A stretch of 64,000 nt of DNA from DASRWI01 sp035654655 (lineage in GTDB: Bacteria; Bacteroidota; Ignavibacteria; Ignavibacteriales; Ignavibacteriaceae). The stretch lies in contig DASRWI010000016.1 of assembly GCA_035654655.1 (NCBI GenBank), forward strand, positions 144,071 through 208,070, given 5' to 3'. Shown one piece after another: positions 35,139-43,260 of the stretch (positions are counted from its first letter, which is position 1; each line of letters opens with the position of its first letter). The notes under the pieces were generated by a model that was not told where the DNA came from, did no database searches, and saw only the letters and a program-made list of their open reading frames with translations. The translations under genes and the position numbers were made by a program.

Positions 35139-35205
35139 AAGCTTCGGGCTTCTCGGTACATTTTCTTTGCTCCGCTCAGAAAACACTCGAAGACCCTTCA
35201 CTCTT
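35139..35205. repeat. dispersed repeat, family A half-copy
   Basis: Single hairpin GCTTCTCGGTACATTTTC ... GAAAACACTCGAAGACC, equal to the right half of the copy at 14558-14758. Confidence 0.65.
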
Positions 35206-35230
35206 TTAAACTACTAATAACGAGATTTTT

Positions 35231-36714
35231 TTACACTACTTTCCACTCTCCTTGATAGGTACTTCTCCTTATTCGAACCCAGTTCCAGTAAACAACTGCA
35301 TCTCCTTTGTTTGTTGAGCGTCCTATTCTTTTCTTTATTTCTTCCTTCGGTTCTATTGCAATTTTTCCATTCCGCAAAAACCATTTGATAGAGGTAAGGT
35401 CTGTTATTAGTTCATTATCATTTGGTATTATAATTCTTTTTAATCTTAAGTCTTCTCTTAATTGCCAGTACATCTGTGAGCGTAAATTAATAAAATTTTC
35501 TGCTGAGTTTATCTTTACCGGAGAAGATGCACTTAATATATTAACTACCTTTATGTTAATTTCCTTTAATGCGTTTATTGTACCCGCACCTACTCCTATG
35601 CCATCAACCCCAACTTTATCAGCAGATATTTTATAATCATTCATATACCTTACAATATCTCTTTTCCCAAGTATTCCGCTATCCGGACATTGAAATGCAT
35701 TAACCTCTATCAGTTTATTCCCTTTTCCTAAAGCTATTGCTGCTTTATCTCCTGTTTCGCTATTGGCAGCATCCACACCAAGTGCATAGTCACCATCCAT
35801 ATATTCATTGTCTTTTGCATCAATGCACCATTCAACCTGAATAAGACTATCAATGCTTTGCATTGGTGATATCCCACGAGCTCTTGATAAATATAACGGA
35901 CTTTCTTCTCCATACCTTACCTTCATTCTGTTTATACCTTCCATTGATGCTGCTCCCGGAATTAACAATGAATTTTTACATACAACATTGGGATGGTCAA
36001 ATGCAGATATTATTATATGCTCAACATTATCAAGCATACAAAAGCGGTGAAGATTATCAAGCTGGTTATCAGGATTGCCAAATGCAAGCATTAAATTGTT
36101 TGATGATGTGCAGGTGTTTTGCAATGCGGTAATTACAGACATAGGAATGCCGGGTGTTTCTTCAAGAATTATTAGCATATTCTCTGCGTGAAATCCCTGA
36201 GCTTTAGTTGCAGATTCTTCATCAGCTTTTATTCCTGCTGCAAAGCCAAGAGCAATGCGGTTATCGTTTCCATAGTTCAACCTCAATCTAAGCTTAAGCA
36301 GTTCACCTTTATTAAACAGCGGATATAAATTTCTTATTTCCTTCCAAAGATGAAGAGAAAGCTGCTCCTGTTTTGGAGCAGTTGTAACCACAATTGAATT
36401 AGGAAAGCACTCAATAAACCAGAAGGTAATTAAAGCACCAATAAAAGTTTTACCTGTACCTGTAGCGGATTCAACTCCTACCCATTTTTTATTTACCAAT
36501 GCATTAACCACTTTAATAAAAGGGTCCGGAGTTCCATCCCAAGTGTGCTCTTATACTCAGGATGTAGACTCCAGTTTATTGTTTCTTTTTTTATTGATAA
36601 TCTTTCTTCAAAGTAATCAAGGGGATGTTCACGGTAGTGATTAATTTTTTCAGAGGCTAATTCCTTTGCAGCAATAGTTAGTCTTATTAAATCCCTGTAA
36701 GTAAAGCTGCTCAT
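35231..36714 (-). pseudogene. phage terminase large subunit, frameshifted
   Basis: Two overlapping frames together make a full-length protein of about 494 residues. The front frame (start 36714) runs MSSFTYRDLIRL to HPEYKSTL, then leaves the family pattern. Continuing from TGGGATGG in the other frame gives WDGTPDPFIKVVNALV and the rest. Visible in the second frame: Walker A ESATGTGKTF, Walker B MLIILEET, the RuvC-like nuclease start DYALGVDAANSETGDKAAIAL and the later Asp in KVGVDGIGVG. It is the packaging motor and nuclease of a tailed phage. The shift lies near 36534 without a homopolymer, so it is either a real lesion or a sequencing error. The start overlaps the end of the upstream gene by 4 bases. 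Confidence 0.82.
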
Positions 36715-37178
36715 TTCTTTTTCCCTTTAACATCTATCTTTAGATTTGAAAGCAAGGTATTCAATTGTTCAGTGTTTAATGAGTTCAGATGTTTAACAAT
36801 TTCAAGAATTTCTTTGGTGGATTTTCCTTTTGCATTTTTATTATACAAGCCGCATAAGGTATCTCTATCCTTCATTATGGTTAATGCAAAGTTGTACATC
36901 TTCGTACTCTTGGCAATTCGCAAAAGAAACTCTCTGTCAATCAAAGCTCTTATCATTGCCTTCTTTTTAAGAATGGCTGTGCACTCAGCTACTTCTTTTG
37001 ATGCTGTTTTTATATATCCTAATGCATCCGATTGAGGAAGGAGGAATTCACTTACAACTTTATTAAGCAATTCTTTTTTGTTTTCGCGGTTAGTTAGTTT
37101 AGGGTCTTCAAGCAGGATTAAAACAATGCCGTTGATGATATCCCGTTCAGTTCTTTCTGTCTTAGTTTTCTTCTTCAT
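36711..37178 (-). CDS. probable phage terminase small subunit
   Basis: 155 residues, basic, all-helical, beginning MKKKTKTERTERDI and ending DVKGKKK. No signature motif that I can name; the assignment rests on its position directly before the large terminase gene with a 4-base ATGA overlap, its size, and a composition consistent with a DNA-binding oligomer. The opposite-strand portal gene starts 128 bases away, so the two transcripts diverge from a shared region. Confidence 0.55.
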   Translation of the reverse strand: MKKKTKTERTERDIINGIVLILLEDPKLTNRENKKELLNKVVSEFLLPQSDALGYIKTASKEVAECTAILKKKAMIRALIDREFLLRIAKSTKMYNFALTIMKDRDTLCGLYNKNAKGKSTKEILEIVKHLNSLNTEQLNTLLSNLKIDVKGKKK

Positions 37179-37306
37179 TATATCTCCATAAAATGGAAGG
37201 CAGTATAAAATGAGGAAGAAACTATTTCATCCTAATCTTTTTTAGGATGACTTGCATTGTTAGTTTATAAAAATTTTGTCCTGAAAAAATTTAAGGATGA
37301 AATGAA

Positions 37307-38479
37307 ATGAAAAAAAATTTAATAAAAGCAGACCTGCTTAAAACTAGCTCCACTTCATTATTTAAAAGAACCATTGAACCGGAGGGAGTTCAACCCGCAC
37401 CTTACAACAATGAACAGCTTGCAGAAATTTATTCTTACAATGGCTATCATTCAAAATGTATTAACCTGAAATCAATGTTGACATCGGGATTAGGTTATGA
37501 AGTATTCAGTGTAATCAATCATATAGATGAAATAAATAAACTGAATAAATTCATAAACGAACATTACTCTAACACCGGATTATCATTAGTTGAATTGCTT
37601 TACAGGTTCCAGACAGATTATGAAATTTTTGGCAATGCTTATCTTGAGGTTGTGCGCAACAGCGTGGGAGAAGTCTCAGCACTTTTTCATCTCCCTGCAA
37701 AAGATATGCGAATAGCAGTGAAGAATAACAAACAGTATGCAGTGCAGATAATAAATGGAAGTGAAATTTGCTTTTCTGAGTTCGGCAAACGTGAAGGTGG
37801 AATGAATGAATTCATTAGCATAAAAAATTATAATCCGCTAAGCAGATTTTATGGACAGCCGGAATATATGGGAGCGTTAAGCAGCATCGTGCTGGACAGG
37901 TACTCAGTTGAATTTAACATTAACAAGTTCAACAACAATGCAGTTCCTGAGTCAATTATATTTATCAAGGGTGGAATTCTTGGCAAAGATGCTAAAATGA
38001 AAATCAAAGATTTCTTCACCAACAATTTCAAAGGATTAGAAAATAGAGGACGTTCTTTAATTCTGGAGACTGAAGATGAGAAATCAACTATTGAAGTTAA
38101 AGCGGTATCTCAGCCTGTAAATGAAGCATCATATAATGTGCTGAGAGAAAATTGCAGAGATGAAATTATTGCAGCACACGGAATTCCTAGAAGAATGCTT
38201 GGAATGAGCGATGGTGGAAGTCTGGGTGGATACAATGAAACAAGAAATCAGTTAAAGATATTTCAGGAATGCGTAATTACACCAAGACAGAAAAAGCTGG
38301 AATATATTTTGAATGACCTAATAATCAAAAAAGGATTGGATTTACATTCAGTAGAAATAAAGTTAAATCAGCTTTATGTTGAAAATCCTGAAGCAGATGC
38401 AAAGTTTTATGAAATTATGATAAAAGCAGGTATATTAACAACCGATGAAGCAAGAAAAGAATTAGGATATTCCGTTTAA
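37307..38479 (+). CDS. phage portal protein
   Basis: 390 residues, close to normal for the PBSX/HK97-like portal family (Phage_portal). Visible marks: HLPAKDMRIAV, the stretch YNPLSRFYGQPEYMGALSSI, FIKGGILGKDAKMKIKDFF, and the C-terminal IPRRMLGMSDGGSLGGYNETRNQ. The portal ring is the DNA gate of a tailed phage capsid. The frame is intact with no stops. No capsid, protease, tail or integrase gene is present nearby, and the gene runs opposite to the terminase genes. Its TAA stop overlaps the ATG of the next, cellular gene (TAATG). Confidence 0.85.
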   Translation: MKKNLIKADLLKTSSTSLFKRTIEPEGVQPAPYNNEQLAEIYSYNGYHSKCINLKSMLTSGLGYEVFSVINHIDEINKLNKFINEHYSNTGLSLVELLYRFQTDYEIFGNAYLEVVRNSVGEVSALFHLPAKDMRIAVKNNKQYAVQIINGSEICFSEFGKREGGMNEFISIKNYNPLSRFYGQPEYMGALSSIVLDRYSVEFNINKFNNNAVPESIIFIKGGILGKDAKMKIKDFFTNNFKGLENRGRSLILETEDEKSTIEVKAVSQPVNEASYNVLRENCRDEIIAAHGIPRRMLGMSDGGSLGGYNETRNQLKIFQECVITPRQKKLEYILNDLIIKKGLDLHSVEIKLNQLYVENPEADAKFYEIMIKAGILTTDEARKELGYSV

Positions 38480-39051
38480 TGGCTGCACATAAATATTATA
38501 TTATAAACAAACCTTATAATGTACTATCACAATTTACAGATGACAGTGGAAAGCAAACACTGTCATCTTTTTATAAATTCCCAAAAGATGTTTATCCTAT
38601 CGGTAGATTAGACTACGACAGCGAAGGTTTACTGATTCTTACCAATGATAAGAAATTAAATTCATACTTGTTAAATCCATATAATAAACACGAGCGTGAA
38701 TACTACGTGCAGGTAGAGGGAATACCTACCAAAGAAAGCTTAGAGCAATTTGAAAAAGGAATAATAATACAGTATTACAAAACCTTACCAGCTAAAGCAA
38801 AAATAATAGAAGAACCAAAACTATGGGAGCGCAGCACACCAATAAGATTCAGACAAAACATCCCGACAACCTGGCTTTCAATTATTTTGTATGAAGGAAA
38901 GAATAGGCAAGTCCGCAAAATGACTGCTGCAATAGGACATCCAACACTCCGCTTAGTAAGAGTAAGAATAAAAAATATTTTACTTGGCAATTTACAACCA
39001 GGAGAAGTAAGGGAGTTGAGAGAAGAGGAAGTGAAGAGATTGTTGATGTAA
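38479..39051 (+). CDS. rluE: 23S rRNA pseudouridine synthase, RluE-like
   Basis: 190 residues. Compact RsuA/RluE-type pseudouridine synthase without an S4 domain: MAAHKYYIINKPYNVLSQF at the start, catalytic Asp45 in IGRLDYDSEGLL, and the conserved end motif EGKNRQVRKMTAAIGHPTLRL. RluE modifies U2457 of 23S rRNA in E. coli; the exact target here is inferred. No ribosome site of its own is obvious: the start codon overlaps the stop of the portal gene, which suggests that translation depends on the upstream phage reading frame. Confidence 0.9.
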   Translation: MAAHKYYIINKPYNVLSQFTDDSGKQTLSSFYKFPKDVYPIGRLDYDSEGLLILTNDKKLNSYLLNPYNKHEREYYVQVEGIPTKESLEQFEKGIIIQYYKTLPAKAKIIEEPKLWERSTPIRFRQNIPTTWLSIILYEGKNRQVRKMTAAIGHPTLRLVRVRIKNILLGNLQPGEVRELREEEVKRLLM

Positions 39052-39058
39052 GTGTGTG

Positions 39059-39338
39059 TCGTTGCGAGGAGCCCTATGACAGCTTGCCCCTATGGGGAAG
39101 CAATCCCTGATTTTCATTTAAGCCCATGACTTTAGTCATGGGTATATTATTAATAGTTACCCATCCCCCTGCCCCCTTCCCTGAATAAGGAAGGGGGAAA
39201 TAGCAATATCATCTCCTTACCCATAACTAAAGTTATGGGATACATAAGATTGTGTGGTTGCTAGGAGTACTACAACTGTTTGTCCCTATGGAGAAGCAAT
39301 CTCTGGATTTTTATTTTACCCATGACTTTAGTCATGGG
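39059..39338. repeat. repeat cluster of families C and B
   Basis: Two C-B modules in a row. Family C units span about 39059-39110 and 39248-39306 (TTGCGAGGAG ... GAAGCAATCCC/CTCTGG). Family B palindromes CCCATGACTTTAGTCATGGG are at 39123-39142 and 39319-39338, and a variant CCCATAACTAAAGTTATGGG at 39220-39239. The interval 39145-39215 also has CCCCCTGCCCCCTTCCCTGAATAAGGAAGGGGG, another inverted pair. This fills the region between rluE and glyS. Confidence 0.85.
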
Positions 39339-39430
39339 GAAACAACCAGTCCCATCTCAATGACACTGTTTTTATAACTTCAACGTTCCTAAACTTTTCT
39401 TATATTTACTACTTAAATTTTTGCGCTTTT

Positions 39431-39447
39431 AGGAGGATTAGAAAATC
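39431..39447 (+). promoter_or_regulatory. ribosome binding site and probable AUC start of glyS
   Basis: A perfect AGGAGG at 39431-39436 is followed after 8 bases by ATC at 39445-39447. An in-frame TAG at 39439-39441 bars any earlier start, and no ATG, GTG or TTG occurs in frame until 39622, inside conserved protein. Confidence 0.65.
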
Positions 39448-40950
39448 GAAAAGAAAAAGAATACTCAGAATGATTTAGTTGAAAAGATTGTTTCTCTTTC
39501 CAAAAGAAGAGGTTTTGTTTTTCAATCAAGTGAAATTTATGGCGGATTAAACGGCTGTTGGGATTACGGTCCACTTGGTGTTGAACTCCTTAAAAATATT
39601 AAAGAAGACTGGTGGAAGTTTATGACCTTCCGCGAGGATATTGAAGGTCTTGATGCTTCTATCCTAATGCATCCTAAAGTATGGGAAGCTTCCGGACACG
39701 TTGCAAACTTCACCGACCCTATGGTGGATTGCAAGCAGTGTAAAGCAAGATATAGAGTTGACATCCTTGCAGAATCTTTAAGTGATAAATCCAAGAAGAA
39801 AGCTATTGAAGGTTTGAAGAATGCAATTATTGATAATGCTCCCTTTTCTCATAAATATGAACAAATAGGAATGAGAGAAGAAAATCAGGGTAACTTGACT
39901 AACTTCTTTGATGAATTATTTGATTCCGAAGATTTAGGCAAACTATTGATGAATGAAATTACCTGCCCCAACTGCGGCAATAAAGGAACATTCACTGAAC
40001 CAAGAACTTTCAATTTAATGTTTAAGACATTTGTCGGTCCTGTTGAAGACAACTCCAATGTAGTTTATCTTCGTCCAGAAACTGCTCAGGGAATTTTTGT
40101 AAATTTCCTTAATGTGCAGGGTGCATCAAGACAAAAACTTCCTTTCGGTATTGCACAAATTGGAAAAGCATTCCGTAATGAAATCAACACAAAGAATTTT
40201 CTTTTCCGTACACGTGAATTTGAACAGATGGAAATGCAGTTCTTTGTTAAACCTGAACAGGATGACCAATGGTATAATTACTGGAAAGAACAAAGAATTG
40301 AATGGTTCCATTCATTAGGAATCAGTAAAGATAAACTTCGCTTTCACGACCATCCAGAAAACAAACTTGCTCACTATGCAAAAGCTGCAGTAGATATTGA
40401 ATACTTATTCCCATTTGGATGGGGTGAGATTGAAGGTATTCACAATAGAAGAAATTATGATTTAACTCAGCACGAATTATTCAGCGGAAAATCATTAAAA
40501 TATTTTGATGAAGAGAGTAAAGAAAAATTTGTTCCATTTGTAATTGAAACATCTGCAGGGGCAAGCCGTTCCTTTATGGCATTCCTGATTGATGCCTATT
40601 ATGAAGAAGAAGTAAATGGAGAGATGCGCTCTGTTTTGAAATTTCATCCAAAGCTTGCTCCAATTAAAGCAGCAATACTTCCTTTAGTAAATAAAGATGG
40701 TATGCCTGAGATAGCACGTGCAATTGAAACCACATTGAGAAAAAACTTCAAAGTTTTTTATGATGATAAAGGTGCAATAGGCAGACGATACAGAAGAATG
40801 GACGAAGCTGGTACACCTTTCTGCATAACTGTTGATACTCAAACTTTAACAGATGATACAGTTACAATAAGAGAAAGAGACACAATGCAGCAAGTACGTG
40901 TTTCTATAGAAAAAATTTCTGAGTTCTTATTATTTAAGATGTTGGAATAA
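39445..40950 (+). CDS. glyS: glycyl-tRNA synthetase (alpha2 type)
   Basis: 501 residues if started at ATC 39445. The first ATG at 39622 would remove the conserved segment RRGFVFQSSEIYGGLNGCWDYGPLG (residues about 21-45), which includes class II motif 1 neighbours needed by the enzyme. Other marks: zinc-like Cys pairs CKQC and CPNC, motif 2 FRTREFEQMEMQFF, motif 3 GASRSFMAFLID. It is the single-chain dimeric GlyRS found in Bacteroidetes, archaea and eukaryotes rather than the alpha2beta2 form. It charges tRNA-Gly. A repeat cluster precedes it and another follows. Confidence 0.9.
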   Translation: MEKKKNTQNDLVEKIVSLSKRRGFVFQSSEIYGGLNGCWDYGPLGVELLKNIKEDWWKFMTFREDIEGLDASILMHPKVWEASGHVANFTDPMVDCKQCKARYRVDILAESLSDKSKKKAIEGLKNAIIDNAPFSHKYEQIGMREENQGNLTNFFDELFDSEDLGKLLMNEITCPNCGNKGTFTEPRTFNLMFKTFVGPVEDNSNVVYLRPETAQGIFVNFLNVQGASRQKLPFGIAQIGKAFRNEINTKNFLFRTREFEQMEMQFFVKPEQDDQWYNYWKEQRIEWFHSLGISKDKLRFHDHPENKLAHYAKAAVDIEYLFPFGWGEIEGIHNRRNYDLTQHELFSGKSLKYFDEESKEKFVPFVIETSAGASRSFMAFLIDAYYEEEVNGEMRSVLKFHPKLAPIKAAILPLVNKDGMPEIARAIETTLRKNFKVFYDDKGAIGRRYRRMDEAGTPFCITVDTQTLTDDTVTIRERDTMQQVRVSIEKISEFLLFKMLE

Positions 40951-40961
40951 AACTATTCTGT

Positions 40962-41118
40962 CATCACGAGGAGTCCCGAACAAGTTCGGGACGACGTGGT
41001 GATCTCTGGATTTTGAATTTAGCCTATGACTTCAGTCGTGGGTTAATAATTTCCCACGATTAAAATCGTGGGCTAACCTATGTACATTTTCAGTTTAACC
41101 CATGACTTTAGTCATGGG
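40962..41118. repeat. repeat cluster of families C and B
   Basis: Family C unit 40962-41010 (TCATCACGAGGAGTCCCGAAC ... GTGGTGATCTCTGG) followed by three family B palindromes: CCTATGACTTCAGTCGTGGG at 41023, CCCACGATTAAAATCGTGGG at 41053-41072, and CCCATGACTTTAGTCATGGG at 41099-41118. The arms differ but are mutually compensated, so the hairpin is maintained. Confidence 0.85.
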
Positions 41119-41200
41119 ACATAACCTTATTACATGGCTAATAATTCCTTTTCACCTCCATCTTCCTTATATTTTCCATAAAAAAAATAAGAAATATATT

Positions 41201-41905
41201 ATGTCTGCTATAGAATTGAAACAATATCTAAAATCAAAAGCAAATGTTAATGATGCGATTAATCTTCAACGTTTTTTTAAAACCGGACCAGGAGAATATG
41301 GTGAAGGTGATATTTTTCACGGAATAAAAATTCCTATTCTTAGAGAAGCAACTAAAAAGTTTATGAATCTTTCTCTTGCTGATATTCAGGAAGTTCTTCA
41401 TTCAAAGTACCACGAAGAAAGAATGATTTCTTTATTCCTTCTAATAAATAAATTTAAAAAAGCTGAGCCAAAAGAAAAGAAAACAATTTATAATATGTAC
41501 TTGAAAAATACTAAGTATATAAATAATTGGGACCTTGTTGACTTATCCTCGCACCATATTGTTGGCGCATATCTTTTTGATAAGGAAAAAGATATTTTGT
41601 ATAAAATGGCAGCTTCAAAAGATTTATGGAAAAAGAGAATAGCAATAATTTCTACTTTTTATTTTTTGCGCAGAGGAGATTTTGTTCCCACATTTAAAAT
41701 TGCTGAGATGCTTCTTAATGACAAACATGATTTGATTCATAAAGGAGTTGGGTGGATGCTTAGGGAAGTTGGCAACAGGGATATGGGTGCTGAAGAAGAA
41801 TTTTTATTATGCTTTTATAAACAGATGCCCCGTACTATGCTAAGGTATGCTATAGAAAAATTTCCTGAAAATAAACGACAGGCTTACTTAAAGGGACGTA
41901 TGTAA
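41201..41905 (+). CDS. alkD: AlkD-like DNA alkylation repair glycosylase
   Basis: 234 residues from ATG 41201; an upstream in-frame ATG at 41102 lies in the repeat palindrome. HEAT-like repeat glycosylase: Trp110 and Asp114 in NNWDLVD and Trp185 in GVGWMLREVGNRD correspond to the Trp/Asp/Trp set of Bacillus cereus AlkD, which removes N3- and N7-alkylpurines. Arg146 region KKRIAIIS is also in place. Stop overlaps the start of the beta-CASP gene (TAATG), so the two are coupled. Confidence 0.88.
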   Translation: MSAIELKQYLKSKANVNDAINLQRFFKTGPGEYGEGDIFHGIKIPILREATKKFMNLSLADIQEVLHSKYHEERMISLFLLINKFKKAEPKEKKTIYNMYLKNTKYINNWDLVDLSSHHIVGAYLFDKEKDILYKMAASKDLWKKRIAIISTFYFLRRGDFVPTFKIAEMLLNDKHDLIHKGVGWMLREVGNRDMGAEEEFLLCFYKQMPRTMLRYAIEKFPENKRQAYLKGRM

Positions 41906-43254
41906 TGATTGAATTTATTCCGCTTGGTGGTGGAGGTGAAATTGGTGCTAACTCTTATTACCTCAACATATCAGGTACAGGAATAATTTTAGACTGTGGT
42001 ATGCATCCCCAAAAAACAGGTCTGGATGCTCTTCCTTTATTTGACATCATTAAGGATAAGTCGATTGATTACATTTTAATAAGTCACGCTCATCAGGATC
42101 ATATTGGCAGTCTTCCATTTTTAATCCAAAGATTTCCTTATTTAAAAATTATTACAACTCCACAAACACGTGCTGTTGCTGAACTTACTATTCACAATAC
42201 AATTTCAATTTTAAAAAAACAAATAAATGAGAATGAAATAAAGTTGTATTCACACGACGATGTTGATTTGCTTATACAATCTATAATGTATAAGTCTTAT
42301 GGAGAAGAATTTGATTTAATTGGTTATGACCATAAGGGAAAAGAACCTGTTAAGGCAGTGTTTACTAACGCAGGACATATAATTGGCTCTGCAGGAATTT
42401 TGCTTGAACATAATAATTATAAAATCTTTTATACTGGCGATATCAGTTTACGTAATCAAACTTTGCTTAAGGCAGCTCAGTTACCTGAGGTCAAAGTAGA
42501 TTGTTTAATTACGGAAACTACTTATGGTTCAACAGATACTTCTATTTTCAATTGGCATAAGGAATCGGAAAGATTAGCTCAATCAATCAATAAGGTTATT
42601 GATAGAAGTGGTTCAGTTCTTATACCTGTTTTTTCATTAGGTAAAATGCAGGAGATAGCTGCTACGCTTTGGAAGCTGATGCAAAAAGGAAAGCTTGTTA
42701 ATGTAGATATTTATGCTGATGGCATCGGGAGAAAAATAAATCGTATTTATGATTACAGCCGTTACAATGTAAATTATATTGATGAAGATTTTGTAATTGG
42801 AGATATCCCGCTAAAAAGTTTTTATGAAATAAAACGCACCTCGAATTTCTTTAAGCATCCCTGCATAATGCTTGCACCATCGGGAATGATGATGAAAAAA
42901 ACAGCTTCATACTCGATGGCTATTCAATGGATTAAGCATAAAGAATCTGCAATCTTTACTGTTGGTTATATGGACCCTGATACTCCGGGTTATACAATTG
43001 CAAAAGCACGTAAAGGACAAACAATACAATTTGATGGTCAATCTATTGAAGTAAAATGTTCTATTAAAAATTTTCGTTTTCCTTCTCACGCAAGAAGAGA
43101 AGATATTCTTGAGATTGTAAAAAAATTAAACCCTGATAGTATTATCCTTGTTCATGGAGATGAATCTTCAATTGATTGGGTGGGAGCAAATATTCTTAAG
43201 AACTTTAAAGCAAAATTATATGCTGCAAAAACAGGTGAGTTAATTAAATTATAA
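41905..43254 (+). CDS. beta-CASP metallo-beta-lactamase family RNA nuclease
   Basis: 449 residues. Metallo-beta-lactamase motif His61, His63, Asp65, His66 in SHAHQDHIGSL, motif 3 NAGHIIGSAGILLEH, motif 4 FYTGDIS, then a beta-CASP domain with the late SHARREDILEIVKKLNPDSIILVHG. Family members cut RNA (CPSF73/YSH1-like, RNase J relatives). It belongs with the prokaryotic YSH1-like group rather than RNase J (inference from length). Translationally coupled to the AlkD-like gene. Its stop is 6 bases from the end of the convergent kinase gene. Confidence 0.88.
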   Translation: MIEFIPLGGGGEIGANSYYLNISGTGIILDCGMHPQKTGLDALPLFDIIKDKSIDYILISHAHQDHIGSLPFLIQRFPYLKIITTPQTRAVAELTIHNTISILKKQINENEIKLYSHDDVDLLIQSIMYKSYGEEFDLIGYDHKGKEPVKAVFTNAGHIIGSAGILLEHNNYKIFYTGDISLRNQTLLKAAQLPEVKVDCLITETTYGSTDTSIFNWHKESERLAQSINKVIDRSGSVLIPVFSLGKMQEIAATLWKLMQKGKLVNVDIYADGIGRKINRIYDYSRYNVNYIDEDFVIGDIPLKSFYEIKRTSNFFKHPCIMLAPSGMMMKKTASYSMAIQWIKHKESAIFTVGYMDPDTPGYTIAKARKGQTIQFDGQSIEVKCSIKNFRFPSHARREDILEIVKKLNPDSIILVHGDESSIDWVGANILKNFKAKLYAAKTGELIKL

Positions 43255-43260
43255 TATTTA

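Noticed and set aside
35001..35201. 66-residue reading frame on the minus strand
   Set aside because: It lies wholly in family D and family A repeats and has no ribosome site or protein-like pattern.
39145..39215. C-rich inverted pair (CCCCCTGCCCCCTTCCC ... GGAAGGGGG) as a terminator of rluE
   Set aside because: There is no T-run after the stem on the plus strand; it is more likely part of the dispersed repeat cluster.
39622..40950. glyS starting at the first ATG (39622)
   Set aside because: It would drop about 59 residues that match the conserved GlyRS N-terminus, and no ribosome site precedes this ATG.
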